Below, piece after piece: positions 15,243-23,582 of a stretch of 64,000 nt of DNA. Source of the DNA: Mesorhizobium sp. M1E.F.Ca.ET.045.02.1.1 (lineage in GTDB: Bacteria; Pseudomonadota; Alphaproteobacteria; Rhizobiales; Rhizobiaceae); assembly GCF_003952485.1 (NCBI RefSeq), contig NZ_CP034447.1, positions 5,470,501-5,534,500 of the forward strand, written 5' to 3'. A program made the translations under genes and the position numbers. Numbering within the stretch: the first letter of the stretch is position 1; every line of letters begins with the position of its first letter. The notes below the pieces were generated by a model. That model was not told the DNA's origin. It worked only from the letters and a program-made list of their open reading frames with translations, and ran no database searches.

Positions 15243-17633
15243 ATGGCAAAGGCGGACAAGCGCACCCCAGATCAGCAGAAGCAGGGCGCGGCTCTTCGTG
15301 AGGAAGGGTCGAAGTGGCTTGCGCGCGTCGAGGCAGCCGGCAAGCTCGAAAAGCAGTGGATGGACGACGCCGAAAAGGCGGTGAAGGCTTACACCGGTGA
15401 AACCAAGTCGGATGACCTGAGCACGTCTGCCACGCTCGGCAACACCTACGACTTCAACATCCTCTTCGCCAACGTCGAGACCATCGTTCCGGCGATCATC
15501 AACAGCCCGCCGGCGCCTGACATACGCCGCCGCTTCGCCGACGAGGATCCGGCCGCAAAGGATGTCGCCGAGCTGATCGAGCGCGCCATTCGCAAGCAGG
15601 TGGATGATTCCAAGCTGCAGGTCGAACTGGAAGGCGAGGCGCAAGACGGCTTCCTGGCCGGTCGCGGTATCATCCGCCTTCGCTTCAAGAGCGACATCGT
15701 AAAGGACGAGACGACCAATGCGGAACTTGAGCGAGCGAGCGCAGCCGTTGACGGTGGAGCAAGTTCTGGCGCTGCAACGGCTGGCGACGACGCTGAAGGC
15801 GGGGACGACTATTCGGCGCCATCTGACGCATCTGCTGCGGTCAGCCCGGGCGAACGGCTCGCGAACGAGTGCATCGAGTTCGAGGCCGTAAGCTGGCGAG
15901 ACTACCGGCACGGCCCGGCGAAGCGTTGGAAAGACCGGCCATGGGACGCATTCCGCTTTGTCGTGCAGCGCGAAGATGAAGACGCGGTGTTCGACGCCGG
16001 CCTGATCAGCATCCAGACGAACGACGCCGAGAAGAAGGCGCGCGGCGAAAGCGACAGCGACCTGACCGGATGGGAAATCTGGGACAAGGGCAGCCGCAAG
16101 GTCGTCTTCATTGACGACAACGGCGTGGTGCTGAAGAAGGTCGACGACCCGCTTGGGCTGACAGATTTCTTCTGTATTCCGGCGCCCGTGCAGCCGATCG
16201 AACTCACCGGCCGGCTGATGCCGGTCAATCCGTTTTCGATCTACAGCAGGCTCGCCGATGAGCTGGACCTGACCACCAAGCGCATCGGCGTCATCACTCG
16301 CCACATGAAGGTCAAGGGCTGGTATTCCGGCGACGCTGGCGACATCGCCAACATGCTGGCGGCCGACGACACCGAATTCGTGCCGATCGGCAATGCGGAC
16401 ATCTGGGCAGCCAATGGCGGCCTGTCTGGCGCAGTCGCCTTCTGGCCGGTCGAGAAGTTCATTTTGGTGCTGCGGGAGCTGTACGGCGCCCGCGAACAAA
16501 CCAAGCAGGCCATCTACGAGATCACCGGCATATCGGACATCGTCCGCGGCGCCTCGCAGGCCAGCGAGACGGCCACGGCGCAAAACATCAAAACGCAATG
16601 GGGCTCGCTGCGCATTCAGAAGATGCAGCGCATGATGGAGCGGTGCGCCCGCGACATCTTCGTGATGATGGCCGAAATCATCCCTGGGAAATTCTCGCAT
16701 GAGACGCTGCAGCAGATGACCGGCGTGCAGATCCTGCCGACGCAGCAAGACCTGACGCCTATCCAGCCACCGCCAGCGCCGCCGCCCGGCGCACAAGTAC
16801 CGCCCGAGCAGCAGAAGCAGGTTCAGCAGGCCATGCAGGCGGCACAGGAGGCCGAACAGCAGCGGCAGGCGAAGCTGGCCAAGCTTCAGTCTATCCAGCA
16901 GCTTCTGACGCAGCGCCTGGCGATGATGTACCGCATCGACGTCGAGAGCGATTCGACGGTCAAGGCTGACCTGACCCGGCAGAAGGCAGAGACGGCCGAG
17001 TTCATGCAGGCGGCCGGCGCTTATTGGGCCGCCGTCGGTCCGCTCATCCAGCAGGGCGAGATGTCGAAGGAAGTGGCGATTGAAATCTTCGCCGCGAACG
17101 CACGCCTGTTCAACCTCGGCAAGTCGGTCGAGGACGTTCTGGAAAAGATGGTGACCGATGCCAAGGCGCAAGCCGGCCAGCCTCCGCCCCCGAGTGCCGA
17201 ACAACAAAAAGCTCAGGCGGACGCGAAGGCGCGAGAAGCGGACACGGCGGCAAAAGCTGCTGATGCGAAAATCAAGCAGGACGCAGCCGCGCAAGACATG
17301 CAGTTCAAGCGCGAAGAGCACGATATGACGATGGCCGAGAAGCGCCTCGACCTTCAGTCGAAGCGTCAGGCCGCGCGCATCGACCAGAACCAGATGCTGC
17401 TTGCCAACGGCATCGTACCGCCGCCCGATCCCGAACAGATCGACGGCCAGGCAGTGCTGAAAGAGATGGCTGCGCAGCGCGACATGTTCGGCCAGGCGCT
17501 CGCTGCGCTCATCAATGAGCTTTCGAAGCCCAAGCAGATCGTCAGGGACGCGCAAGGCCGTGCCGTGACGGCTGTTCCGATGCAGACCCCGCAACATATC
17601 CCAGGAGCCCCGGCAAATGGCTACAACCAGTGA
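15243..17633 (+). CDS. phage portal protein, P22-like (796 aa)
   Basis: Forms the dodecameric channel at the capsid vertex for DNA entry and tail attachment. The N-terminal section (TYDFNILFANVETIVPAIIN, then SPPAPDIRRRF) and the central REQTKQAIYEITGISDIVRG are typical of podoviral/P22-type portals. Residues 500-620 and 640-700 are Gln/Ala/Lys-rich helices, as in the extended barrel or tail-facing helices. An insertion of low-complexity Ser/Ala/Gly at about residues 160-200 is odd. Length is near P22 gp1 (about 725). Confidence 0.85.
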   Translation: MAKADKRTPDQQKQGAALREEGSKWLARVEAAGKLEKQWMDDAEKAVKAYTGETKSDDLSTSATLGNTYDFNILFANVETIVPAIINSPPAPDIRRRFADEDPAAKDVAELIERAIRKQVDDSKLQVELEGEAQDGFLAGRGIIRLRFKSDIVKDETTNAELERASAAVDGGASSGAATAGDDAEGGDDYSAPSDASAAVSPGERLANECIEFEAVSWRDYRHGPAKRWKDRPWDAFRFVVQREDEDAVFDAGLISIQTNDAEKKARGESDSDLTGWEIWDKGSRKVVFIDDNGVVLKKVDDPLGLTDFFCIPAPVQPIELTGRLMPVNPFSIYSRLADELDLTTKRIGVITRHMKVKGWYSGDAGDIANMLAADDTEFVPIGNADIWAANGGLSGAVAFWPVEKFILVLRELYGAREQTKQAIYEITGISDIVRGASQASETATAQNIKTQWGSLRIQKMQRMMERCARDIFVMMAEIIPGKFSHETLQQMTGVQILPTQQDLTPIQPPPAPPPGAQVPPEQQKQVQQAMQAAQEAEQQRQAKLAKLQSIQQLLTQRLAMMYRIDVESDSTVKADLTRQKAETAEFMQAAGAYWAAVGPLIQQGEMSKEVAIEIFAANARLFNLGKSVEDVLEKMVTDAKAQAGQPPPPSAEQQKAQADAKAREADTAAKAADAKIKQDAAAQDMQFKREEHDMTMAEKRLDLQSKRQAARIDQNQMLLANGIVPPPDPEQIDGQAVLKEMAAQRDMFGQALAALINELSKPKQIVRDAQGRAVTAVPMQTPQHIPGAPANGYNQ

Positions 17634-17898
17634 AATCGACGTCGGTATGAACGCCATCGCGCAGCGTTTGTACGATCAGCGCCAGGTGATGCTGAAGGTC
17701 AAGCAGAACGCCACGGGCGCCTCTGCTTCTCTCGCGGCTATACCAACCGACTTCGCGGCTGTGATCTCGGCCGTTCAGGCCTTCGGCACGACCGACCCTT
17801 ACGAGGCAGCGGTGAAGGCAAAGCTTGCGAAGCTCACGACGGAATACAACGCTCTGAAAACCGTCGCCGATGCTGTCGCCGGGGCGAATCTCGGCTGA
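17617..17898 (+). CDS. hypothetical virion-region protein (93 aa)
   Basis: Small Ala-rich helical protein (residues 10-30 and 55-90). It overlaps the portal 3' end by 17 bases and the next gene by one base, so it is translated with them. No family recognised. A head-tail or fibre-chaperone role is possible from position only. Confidence 0.55.
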   Translation: MATTSEIDVGMNAIAQRLYDQRQVMLKVKQNATGASASLAAIPTDFAAVISAVQAFGTTDPYEAAVKAKLAKLTTEYNALKTVADAVAGANLG

Positions 17899-18713
17899 TG
17901 ACAGCGATTGCCGCAGGCATCGGGCACAATGGCGGCCCACCTCTCGTCGGGTGGGCGCTCAAGCCACGCTTGCACCTGCCGAAATTCGATCCGTGGCGTA
18001 TCCTGCGACCGCTCAAGATGTTCGACGGGCAGTTCTACCCGGCCCAACGCATTCATATGGGCGGCTACGGGGAAAATCATCTCCCCGTTAAGATAGTCAG
18101 GTTGCTCCCGACTACCCCACAAACAGACGTAACTGATCTGGGCTCCTACACGTTCTCAGTCGACATTGGGTCGGCTTACGCGGGTAGGTATTTTGTTGTC
18201 GGGGCGCTCAGTCAAGCCGCGGCTTCCGGGTCGCCGCAATGGGCGACATGCTCCATCGCCGGTCAAAGCACTCCTCTATTTCTGACATCTGCTTCAGACC
18301 TCAGCGCCGCTATTTTCGGTGGTTACATTCCCTCCGGTTCAGGGTCACAAAGCATTGTTATAGCCAGTGCGGGCGGTGTGTTTACCGCCGCAACGGTTTA
18401 CGTGTGGGAAGTTCAGAACGTAAAATTCGGACTGACTTTCACCAACACGGCTACACAAGCGACTAGCACGTCAGCCACCATATCGACGACGGTAGATGTG
18501 AGGGCCGGTGGTGCGGCTTTCGGCGTGCTGACCGACAATGCTATTGCTCTTACCTATACCTGGACCGGTCTAACGGAGAACAGCGATCCGTCGGCGTCCC
18601 ACATAGGAACGGTAGCGTCAAAGTCCTTCATTTCGGCTCAGAGTGGGCTTACCGTTTCGGCTGCGCCGTCTGGCAGCACCGTACGACGCCTGCTTGTCGC
18701 GGCGGTAAGGTGA
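17898..18713 (+). CDS. fibre-like structural protein (271 aa)
   Basis: The N-terminus TAIAAGIGHNGGPPLVGWAL carries the GHNGGPP motif seen in many phage proteins of this region. From residue 75 on it is Ser/Thr/Gly/Ala-rich with beta-prone repeats (TATQATSTSATISTTVDVRA), typical of receptor-binding or decoration fibres. The distal part (after about 18120) looks AT-richer than neighbours, suggesting exchange of the receptor-binding portion. Probably an adhesion or decoration protein. Confidence 0.55.
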   Translation: MTAIAAGIGHNGGPPLVGWALKPRLHLPKFDPWRILRPLKMFDGQFYPAQRIHMGGYGENHLPVKIVRLLPTTPQTDVTDLGSYTFSVDIGSAYAGRYFVVGALSQAAASGSPQWATCSIAGQSTPLFLTSASDLSAAIFGGYIPSGSGSQSIVIASAGGVFTAATVYVWEVQNVKFGLTFTNTATQATSTSATISTTVDVRAGGAAFGVLTDNAIALTYTWTGLTENSDPSASHIGTVASKSFISAQSGLTVSAAPSGSTVRRLLVAAVR

Positions 18714-18717
18714 GCTA

Positions 18718-19917
18718 ATGAGGATACCCAGCGGCAAAATTGACCAGAACATATACTTCGTGGCTGTTGACAGCTCTGATCTGGTAACCCGCAAGACTGG
18801 CCTGACCTTGTTCACGGTCTATCGTAGCCGCAATGGTGGCGCAGCGACCGTCTACACTACGCCGACCATCACCGAACTGTCGGCCGCGAACATGCCCGGC
18901 GTCTATTCGCTGCTGATCGACGAGGACACGACCATCGCGTCGACATCAGATGCTGAAGAGCAGGTGTTGCACATCACACAGGCCAGCATGGCTCCGGTGA
19001 CCCGGGTCATTGAGCTTTTCCGTCGGGACACCACGACGGGTCGTACCGCCACGGTCGACGCGAATGGCCGCGTAGATATTGGAAGCATCGGCGGTACGGC
19101 GCAGACTGCCCGTGATATTGGGGCAAGCGTGCTCATTTCGTCCGGCACCGGCACCGGCCAGTTGAGTGTCACGGCCGGCGTTGTGTCAGCGAACACCACG
19201 CAGATCGCCGGTTCGGCGGTGAACACAGCCAGCGCGCAGATCGGCGTCAACGTCGTCTCGGCGGCTGGCACGGCATGGAACTCTGGTGCGATCACCAGCA
19301 ACACCTTCGCGGCCGGCGCGATCACCGCAGCGAAGTTTGCTGCAAACGCCCTCGACGCCGTTTGGTCGACCGCGACCCGGGTGCTGACCGCCGGCACCAA
19401 TATCGTGCTTGCGAAAGGAACGGGCATCACCGGCTTCAACGATCTGGACGCGCCGGGCGTTCGGACCGCTGTCGGGCTGGCCTCTGCCAATCTCGACACT
19501 CAGCTTTCGGCGCTGTCTGGCAACGACACCACCATCAACAACAACGTGCTGGCGGTAAACACCAAGCTCGGCGCGCCCGCTGGCGCATCCGTGTCGGCCG
19601 ACATCGGTGCGGTGAAAGCGGATACGGGAGCGATCAAGGCCAAGACCGACAACTTGCCGGCTGCACCGGCTGCTGTGGGCGACATCCCGACCGCGAACCA
19701 GAACGCTGACGCGCTTCTTGATCGCGCTTCCGGCATCGAGCCCGGCCTGACACCTCGGCAGGGCTTCCGCCTCTGGTCTGCGGCACTGCTCGGCAAGGCG
19801 AACGGCCTCGGCAGCGGAACGGCCATCTTCCGCGACACGAACGACACGAAGGACCGTATCAACGCCTCCGTCGACCAGGACGGCAACCGGCTGGCGATCA
19901 TTCTGGATCCTAGCTGA
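18718..19917 (+). CDS. tail fibre / baseplate-upper-like protein (399 aa)
   Basis: The first 100 residues (KIDQNIYFVAVDSSDLVTRK, then YRSRNGGAATVYTTPTITEL) resemble the N-terminal domain of phage proteins that describe a BppU-like beta domain. The middle is a long Ala/Thr/Val/Asn-rich repeat region (ITSNTFAAGAITAAKFAANA) like fibre shafts. The C-terminal 60 residues are charged and may cap the trimer. Probably a structural fibre in the virion. Confidence 0.58.
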   Translation: MRIPSGKIDQNIYFVAVDSSDLVTRKTGLTLFTVYRSRNGGAATVYTTPTITELSAANMPGVYSLLIDEDTTIASTSDAEEQVLHITQASMAPVTRVIELFRRDTTTGRTATVDANGRVDIGSIGGTAQTARDIGASVLISSGTGTGQLSVTAGVVSANTTQIAGSAVNTASAQIGVNVVSAAGTAWNSGAITSNTFAAGAITAAKFAANALDAVWSTATRVLTAGTNIVLAKGTGITGFNDLDAPGVRTAVGLASANLDTQLSALSGNDTTINNNVLAVNTKLGAPAGASVSADIGAVKADTGAIKAKTDNLPAAPAAVGDIPTANQNADALLDRASGIEPGLTPRQGFRLWSAALLGKANGLGSGTAIFRDTNDTKDRINASVDQDGNRLAIILDPS

Positions 19918-20273
19918 TGTTTGCTGATCGCTATTTCGGCAAGCGCTACTTCGGGAACCGCTACTTCGGCCCGAAAGGCGCCGACCTTGATTCTTTGTTC
20001 AAGCCAGGCGGTGGCTATTACCGGAAACCAGTCAAATACGTTCGTGATGGCAAGGTTGTCGACCTCGACGAGCCGCCCACGCCGATCGTCGGAGTGGTCG
20101 AGTGGCCGGCCCTGTCGCCCGAGGTTGTCGCGGCCTTGCGCGCCGGCTTCCAGGCACCGCCGATCGCATTGCCCGACGCGGCGGCATTGGAGCGCCGTCT
20201 GGGTCGCATGGTCATCGACAGGGAGATGGCTGCCATGCGCGACGATGACGACGCGGTGCTTCTGCTGCTCTGA
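19917..20273 (+). CDS. hypothetical protein with RYFG triplet repeat (118 aa)
   Basis: Begins with three tandem YFG units (DRYFGKRYFGNRYFGPKG). This N-terminal pattern recurs in small phage proteins next to fibre genes in my memory, but its role is unknown. The remainder has a Pro-rich segment and a C-terminal helix ending in an acidic run and Leu stretch. Start overlaps the previous stop (TGATG). Last gene before repeat copy 4. Confidence 0.55.
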   Translation: MFADRYFGKRYFGNRYFGPKGADLDSLFKPGGGYYRKPVKYVRDGKVVDLDEPPTPIVGVVEWPALSPEVVAALRAGFQAPPIALPDAAALERRLGRMVIDREMAAMRDDDDAVLLLL

Positions 20274-20277
20274 ATTG

Positions 20278-20297
20278 CAAGCGGCTTAGAATTTCGC
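20278..20297 (+). promoter_or_regulatory. 20-bp phage repeat, copy 4 (A variant)
   Basis: CAAGCGGCTTAGAATTTCGC, four bases after the stop of the RYFG gene and 46 bases before the TTG start at 20344. It precedes the scaffold-capsid operon. Confidence 0.65.
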
Positions 20298-20343
20298 ACC
20301 GACGCCTTGCAACCTGTACCCGCCCGAAAAGCAGGACAGGAAA

Positions 20344-20634
20344 TTGGCCAGGTACGTTTTCCGCGATGGCATCTTCGTCGACCGGCAAACCGGCGTTCCG
20401 ATGGAAAAGCCGTTCGCCGGGCAGATCGTCATGCCGAACGTCATTTCAGACATCCCGGATTATGCCTCGCCGATCGATGGCCGAATGATCACGTCGCGCT
20501 CAGAACGCCGCGATGATCTGAAGCGCAACAACTGCGTCGAATACGAGCCGAGCCTGTCACCGACCAAGGGCAAATTTCGCAATCCCGACTTCTGCAAGAA
20601 GCGGGGCCTTCAGGTGTCAGAGGAATTTCGATGA
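20344..20634 (+). CDS. hypothetical protein upstream of scaffold (96 aa)
   Basis: Soluble protein with a TTG start preceded by AGGACAGGAA. The sequence (VFRDGIFVDRQTGVPMEKPF, then RSERRDDLKRNNCVEYEPSL) resembles small phage proteins encoded just before scaffolds, including a C-terminal FRNPDFCKKRGL. Overlaps the scaffold gene by 4 bases. Function unknown, possibly head assembly. Confidence 0.58.
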   Translation: MARYVFRDGIFVDRQTGVPMEKPFAGQIVMPNVISDIPDYASPIDGRMITSRSERRDDLKRNNCVEYEPSLSPTKGKFRNPDFCKKRGLQVSEEFR

Positions 20635-21773
20635 GCGCTGCCGTAGCAGAAAGCCTAGCCAACAACGCCCCACCTGCCGGCGCGCTCGCCGAGGCAGCGA
20701 ACAACAATGCGACCGCGCCAGTCAACGACGATGCTGCGCTGGAAGCCATCTGGAACAAGAACGAGCGTGACAACGGCGCTGCACGGGACGAAGGCAAATT
20801 CTCGAGCCCGACCGCTGACAAGAAGCCGGCGGCGCAAGCCGACGCCGGCAAGCAATCGCCCGAGGGCGGTGGCGGAGAGGAACAGGCCGGCGAAAGTCTG
20901 ACGCCTGGCGCCGAGCAGGTTCCTCTCCCGGCCAACTGGCAGGGCATCAAGGGCGGCGTCGCCGACAACGTCAAGCAGGCGTGGCAGAAGGCCCCAGCCG
21001 AGTTGCGCAGCTTTGTTTCGGCACGCGAGCAGGAGCTTCAGCAGCGCCTGTCCGACCAGGGCAGGCAGGCGTCCGCCTACAAGCCAATCCAAGACATTCT
21101 CGACCGCAACGGCAAGTACTTCGATCCGGGCACGGGCAAGAAGGGCGCCGACGGCAAGGTGATCACGCCGGCACAGGCGATCGAGTATCTTTTCAACGTC
21201 CAGCAGAGCATGGATCAGGCCCCGGTCGAGACAGTGATGAACATCGTCGACCGCTACGGCATCCGCGACAAGATTGCGGCTGTCTTCGGCCAGACCGTCC
21301 AGCAGGGCGAAAATGAATTGCGGCAGGAAATCGCCGGGTTGAAGCAGATGCTCGCATCTGTTCACAACTCCGCGAATATCGACGACCGCATAAACCAGCG
21401 CTTTCAGGAGCGCGACGCGACGACCGCCGCCAATGAAGAGTTAAGCCGCTTGTCAGCCGACAAGCCGCTTTACTCCGAAATCCCTGAAAAGCGCATGGTG
21501 TCCTTCATCAATGATGCATGGGACCGGCTTGGAGCCACCGCCTCGAAAGAGGCCGTGTTCAACCTGGCCTATGACATGGCAGTCAACGCCGATCCCGATC
21601 TACGGGCCAAGGCAGCCGCCGCGAAAACGGCCGCTCCCAAGGATGCCGGAAAGGTCGATGCGGCCAAGCGCGCCAACTCCGTCAACATCCCCTCAACAGC
21701 GTCGGGCAAGGCTCGGGTTCTCACGGAAGATGAAGAACTGGCCGCTGTCTACGACCGGAACCACAAAGGATAA
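20631..21773 (+). CDS. capsid scaffold-like protein (380 aa)
   Basis: Ala/Gln/Glu/Lys-rich and strongly helical, low in aromatics, with a disordered N-terminus (residues 1-90), a conserved core (LPANWQGIKGGVADNVKQAW, then YKPIQDILDRNGKYF) and coiled coil at 200-290. It lies directly before the capsid gene, which is the classic position for a podoviral scaffold. It would guide procapsid assembly and then leave. Confidence 0.65.
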   Translation: MSAAVAESLANNAPPAGALAEAANNNATAPVNDDAALEAIWNKNERDNGAARDEGKFSSPTADKKPAAQADAGKQSPEGGGGEEQAGESLTPGAEQVPLPANWQGIKGGVADNVKQAWQKAPAELRSFVSAREQELQQRLSDQGRQASAYKPIQDILDRNGKYFDPGTGKKGADGKVITPAQAIEYLFNVQQSMDQAPVETVMNIVDRYGIRDKIAAVFGQTVQQGENELRQEIAGLKQMLASVHNSANIDDRINQRFQERDATTAANEELSRLSADKPLYSEIPEKRMVSFINDAWDRLGATASKEAVFNLAYDMAVNADPDLRAKAAAAKTAAPKDAGKVDAAKRANSVNIPSTASGKARVLTEDEELAAVYDRNHKG

Positions 21774-21778
21774 TAGCG

Positions 21779-22762
21779 ATGGCTGGTCCGTCGACTACTT
21801 TCACTGAAATGGTTTCCACCACCCTTCGCAACAGCGCGACGGAAGTGGCGGACAACGTTTCGAAGAACAACGCCTTCCTCAACCGGTTGAAGAAGAAGAA
21901 CAAGATCCGCAACCTCGACGGCGGCACCGAAATTCAGGTGCAGCTCGAATACGCGGAAAACAGCACCTATCAGCGTTATGCCGGCCTCGACACGCTGAAC
22001 ACGAACGGCTCTGACGTCGTCACCTCCGCAAAGTACGATTGGGCGCAGGTTGCGCTGCATGTCGTGTCGAGCGGCAAGGAGCTTCGCCAGAATTCCGGCA
22101 AGTTCGCGATGATCAACCTGGTGAAAACCAAGAAGAACAACGCGCTCAAGACGGCGGCCAACAATTTCTCAGTCGACCTCTATTCCGACGGTTCGCTGTC
22201 GAACCAGATCGGCGGCCTGGCCAACATCCTGCAGACCAACGGTCAGGGCATCGTCGGCGGTATCGATTCCGCGACGTGGACCTTCTGGCGCAACAAGTTC
22301 CGCGAGGCCACCGGCACCAACCTTGCCGCGTCGCCTTCTGCGGCCAACGCTGCGACCTTCAAGGCCGACATGAACGCGATGTGGTTGACACTCAACCGCG
22401 GCGCCGACAAGCCGGACCTGATCACCTTCAGCCACGACTTCTACTCGCTGTACGAAACCGGCGAGCAGCAGCTTCAGCGGTACATGGACGCTGACATGGC
22501 TCAGTCCGGTTTCATCGGCCTGAAGTACAAGACCGCCGACGTGATTTTCGACGACAACACGAATTTCACGACCACGGCCGAGAAGGGCTACTTCCTCAAC
22601 TCCGACTACCTCTACGTCGACCAGCACAAGGAGGCGCAGTGGACGCAGGACGACGAGAAGAAGCCCGTCAACCAGGATGCGGTTGTGATTCCCTTCTACT
22701 GGATGGGCAACCTCGTCTGCTCGAACCGCTCGCTTCAGGGCGTGATTTTCGACGCGGCATAA
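21779..22762 (+). CDS. major capsid protein (327 aa)
   Basis: The coat protein of the icosahedral head. The N-terminal segment (TTFTEMVSTTLRNSATEVAD), followed by IRNLDGGTEIQVQLEYAEN, YQRYAGLDTL and YDWAQVALHVVSSGKELRQ, fits an HK97-fold phage capsid group of about 320-330 residues. It follows the scaffold by five bases, has GGATAATAG upstream of its ATG, and is followed by a small decoration-like gene. No frame defects seen. Confidence 0.8.
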   Translation: MAGPSTTFTEMVSTTLRNSATEVADNVSKNNAFLNRLKKKNKIRNLDGGTEIQVQLEYAENSTYQRYAGLDTLNTNGSDVVTSAKYDWAQVALHVVSSGKELRQNSGKFAMINLVKTKKNNALKTAANNFSVDLYSDGSLSNQIGGLANILQTNGQGIVGGIDSATWTFWRNKFREATGTNLAASPSAANAATFKADMNAMWLTLNRGADKPDLITFSHDFYSLYETGEQQLQRYMDADMAQSGFIGLKYKTADVIFDDNTNFTTTAEKGYFLNSDYLYVDQHKEAQWTQDDEKKPVNQDAVVIPFYWMGNLVCSNRSLQGVIFDAA

Positions 22763-22774
22763 GGAGCAAGAACG

Positions 22775-23266
22775 ATGACCTCTTTTGTTGGTATCGACGT
22801 CACCAAGACGTACACCGTCGCGCAGTTGACCGGCACGGAATCCGGCAAGGCTCCGAAGGTCGGGGATCGCTACGAATCCTACGACAACAAGACCTACCGG
22901 TTTGTGAAGTACAACCAGGGCGCCGGCGCAATCGCCGCCGTCGCCAACAACGTCGTCGGCTTCTATGCCCCCGGCGGCGTCTCGACTGGCGTCTTTAACG
23001 AAGTGACTTCGGACGTGTCGGACACCGCTGGCCTTGGCGCTGGCGTTCTTGCCGGCACCCCCGGCAACGGCGAATACGGCTGGATACAGGTCCAGGGGCC
23101 GGCGACGCTGAACACGGCGCTTGTCTCGGGCGCTTCCGGGCAACCGCTCGTGCTCTCGACGACTACTGACGGCACCTTGAAAGTGGCCGGCGCAGTCACC
23201 GATCCCGTGGTTGCCTACGCGGTCCTCGCTGCGTCGAAGATTGTCATGTGCGCATTCCCTAGCTGA
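22775..23266 (+). CDS. head decoration-like protein (163 aa)
   Basis: Gly/Ala/Val/Thr-rich beta protein (VGIDVTKTYTVAQLTGTESG, then GEYGWIQVQGPATLNTALVS) directly after the capsid gene. Its composition resembles small capsid-stabilising proteins. Family not certain. A strong hairpin follows its stop codon. Confidence 0.58.
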   Translation: MTSFVGIDVTKTYTVAQLTGTESGKAPKVGDRYESYDNKTYRFVKYNQGAGAIAAVANNVVGFYAPGGVSTGVFNEVTSDVSDTAGLGAGVLAGTPGNGEYGWIQVQGPATLNTALVSGASGQPLVLSTTTDGTLKVAGAVTDPVVAYAVLAASKIVMCAFPS

Positions 23267-23274
23267 TCGATATG

Positions 23275-23300
23275 GGCGGGCCTTCAAGCGGCGGCCCGCC
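23275..23300 (+). terminator. GC-rich hairpin after capsid/decoration genes
   Basis: GGCGGGCC and GGCCCGCC arms with a 10-base loop. No long T-run follows (tccctttc), so it may be a partial terminator or an RNA-stability element that sets the ratio of capsid to downstream tail gene expression. Confidence 0.5.
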
Positions 23301-23330
23301 TCCCTTTCACTGTGAAGAAGGAAGTCAAAC

Positions 23331-23543
23331 ATGGCCGACAAGTCCGACAAGACCGAAGCCGCTGCCGAGCCGGTGCCAGTCGATACCCAGACCGGCATCT
23401 TCCCCGAATTCCGCCGTCTCTGGAACGGTGGCGAGCATCGCCGGGCCGTTGAATTGGCCCAGGCTGCTGGGAAGCTTTCCGAAGCCGAATGGGCAGCGCT
23501 GCTCGCCGAGTTCCCCGGCATCGTCGATGTGGTCAACCAGTAG
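23331..23543 (+). CDS. hypothetical small virion-region protein (70 aa)
   Basis: Lys/Ala/Glu-rich N-terminus followed by a helical segment (FPEFRRLWNGGEHRRAVELA). Seen between capsid and tail-adaptor genes. No family recognised. A perfect 7-bp hairpin overlaps its stop codon. Confidence 0.58.
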   Translation: MADKSDKTEAAAEPVPVDTQTGIFPEFRRLWNGGEHRRAVELAQAAGKLSEAEWAALLAEFPGIVDVVNQ

Positions 23544-23559
23544 GGCGCCGCTGGCGCCC
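23543..23559 (+). terminator. short perfect hairpin
   Basis: GGGCGCC-GCT-GGCGCCC at the end of the 23331 gene. A compact 7-bp stem with a 3-base loop and no T-run. More likely an mRNA processing or stability element than a full terminator. Confidence 0.4.
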
Positions 23560-23582
23560 ACAATGTTTCAGGAGCCGAACAA

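Noticed and set aside
15189..17657. 822-residue open frame on the minus strand
   Set aside because: It is the antisense shadow of the portal gene. It is Leu/Arg/His-rich without domains, as GC-rich codons give when read in reverse.
10500..20300. Single-subunit phage RNA polymerase to match the repeats
   Set aside because: No protein of suitable size with polymerase motifs was found anywhere in the window, so a T7-like system is not supported.
23282..23292. Possible fifth copy of the 20-bp repeat (ttcaagcggc)
   Set aside because: Only the first nine bases of the repeat match; it forms the loop of a GC-rich hairpin.
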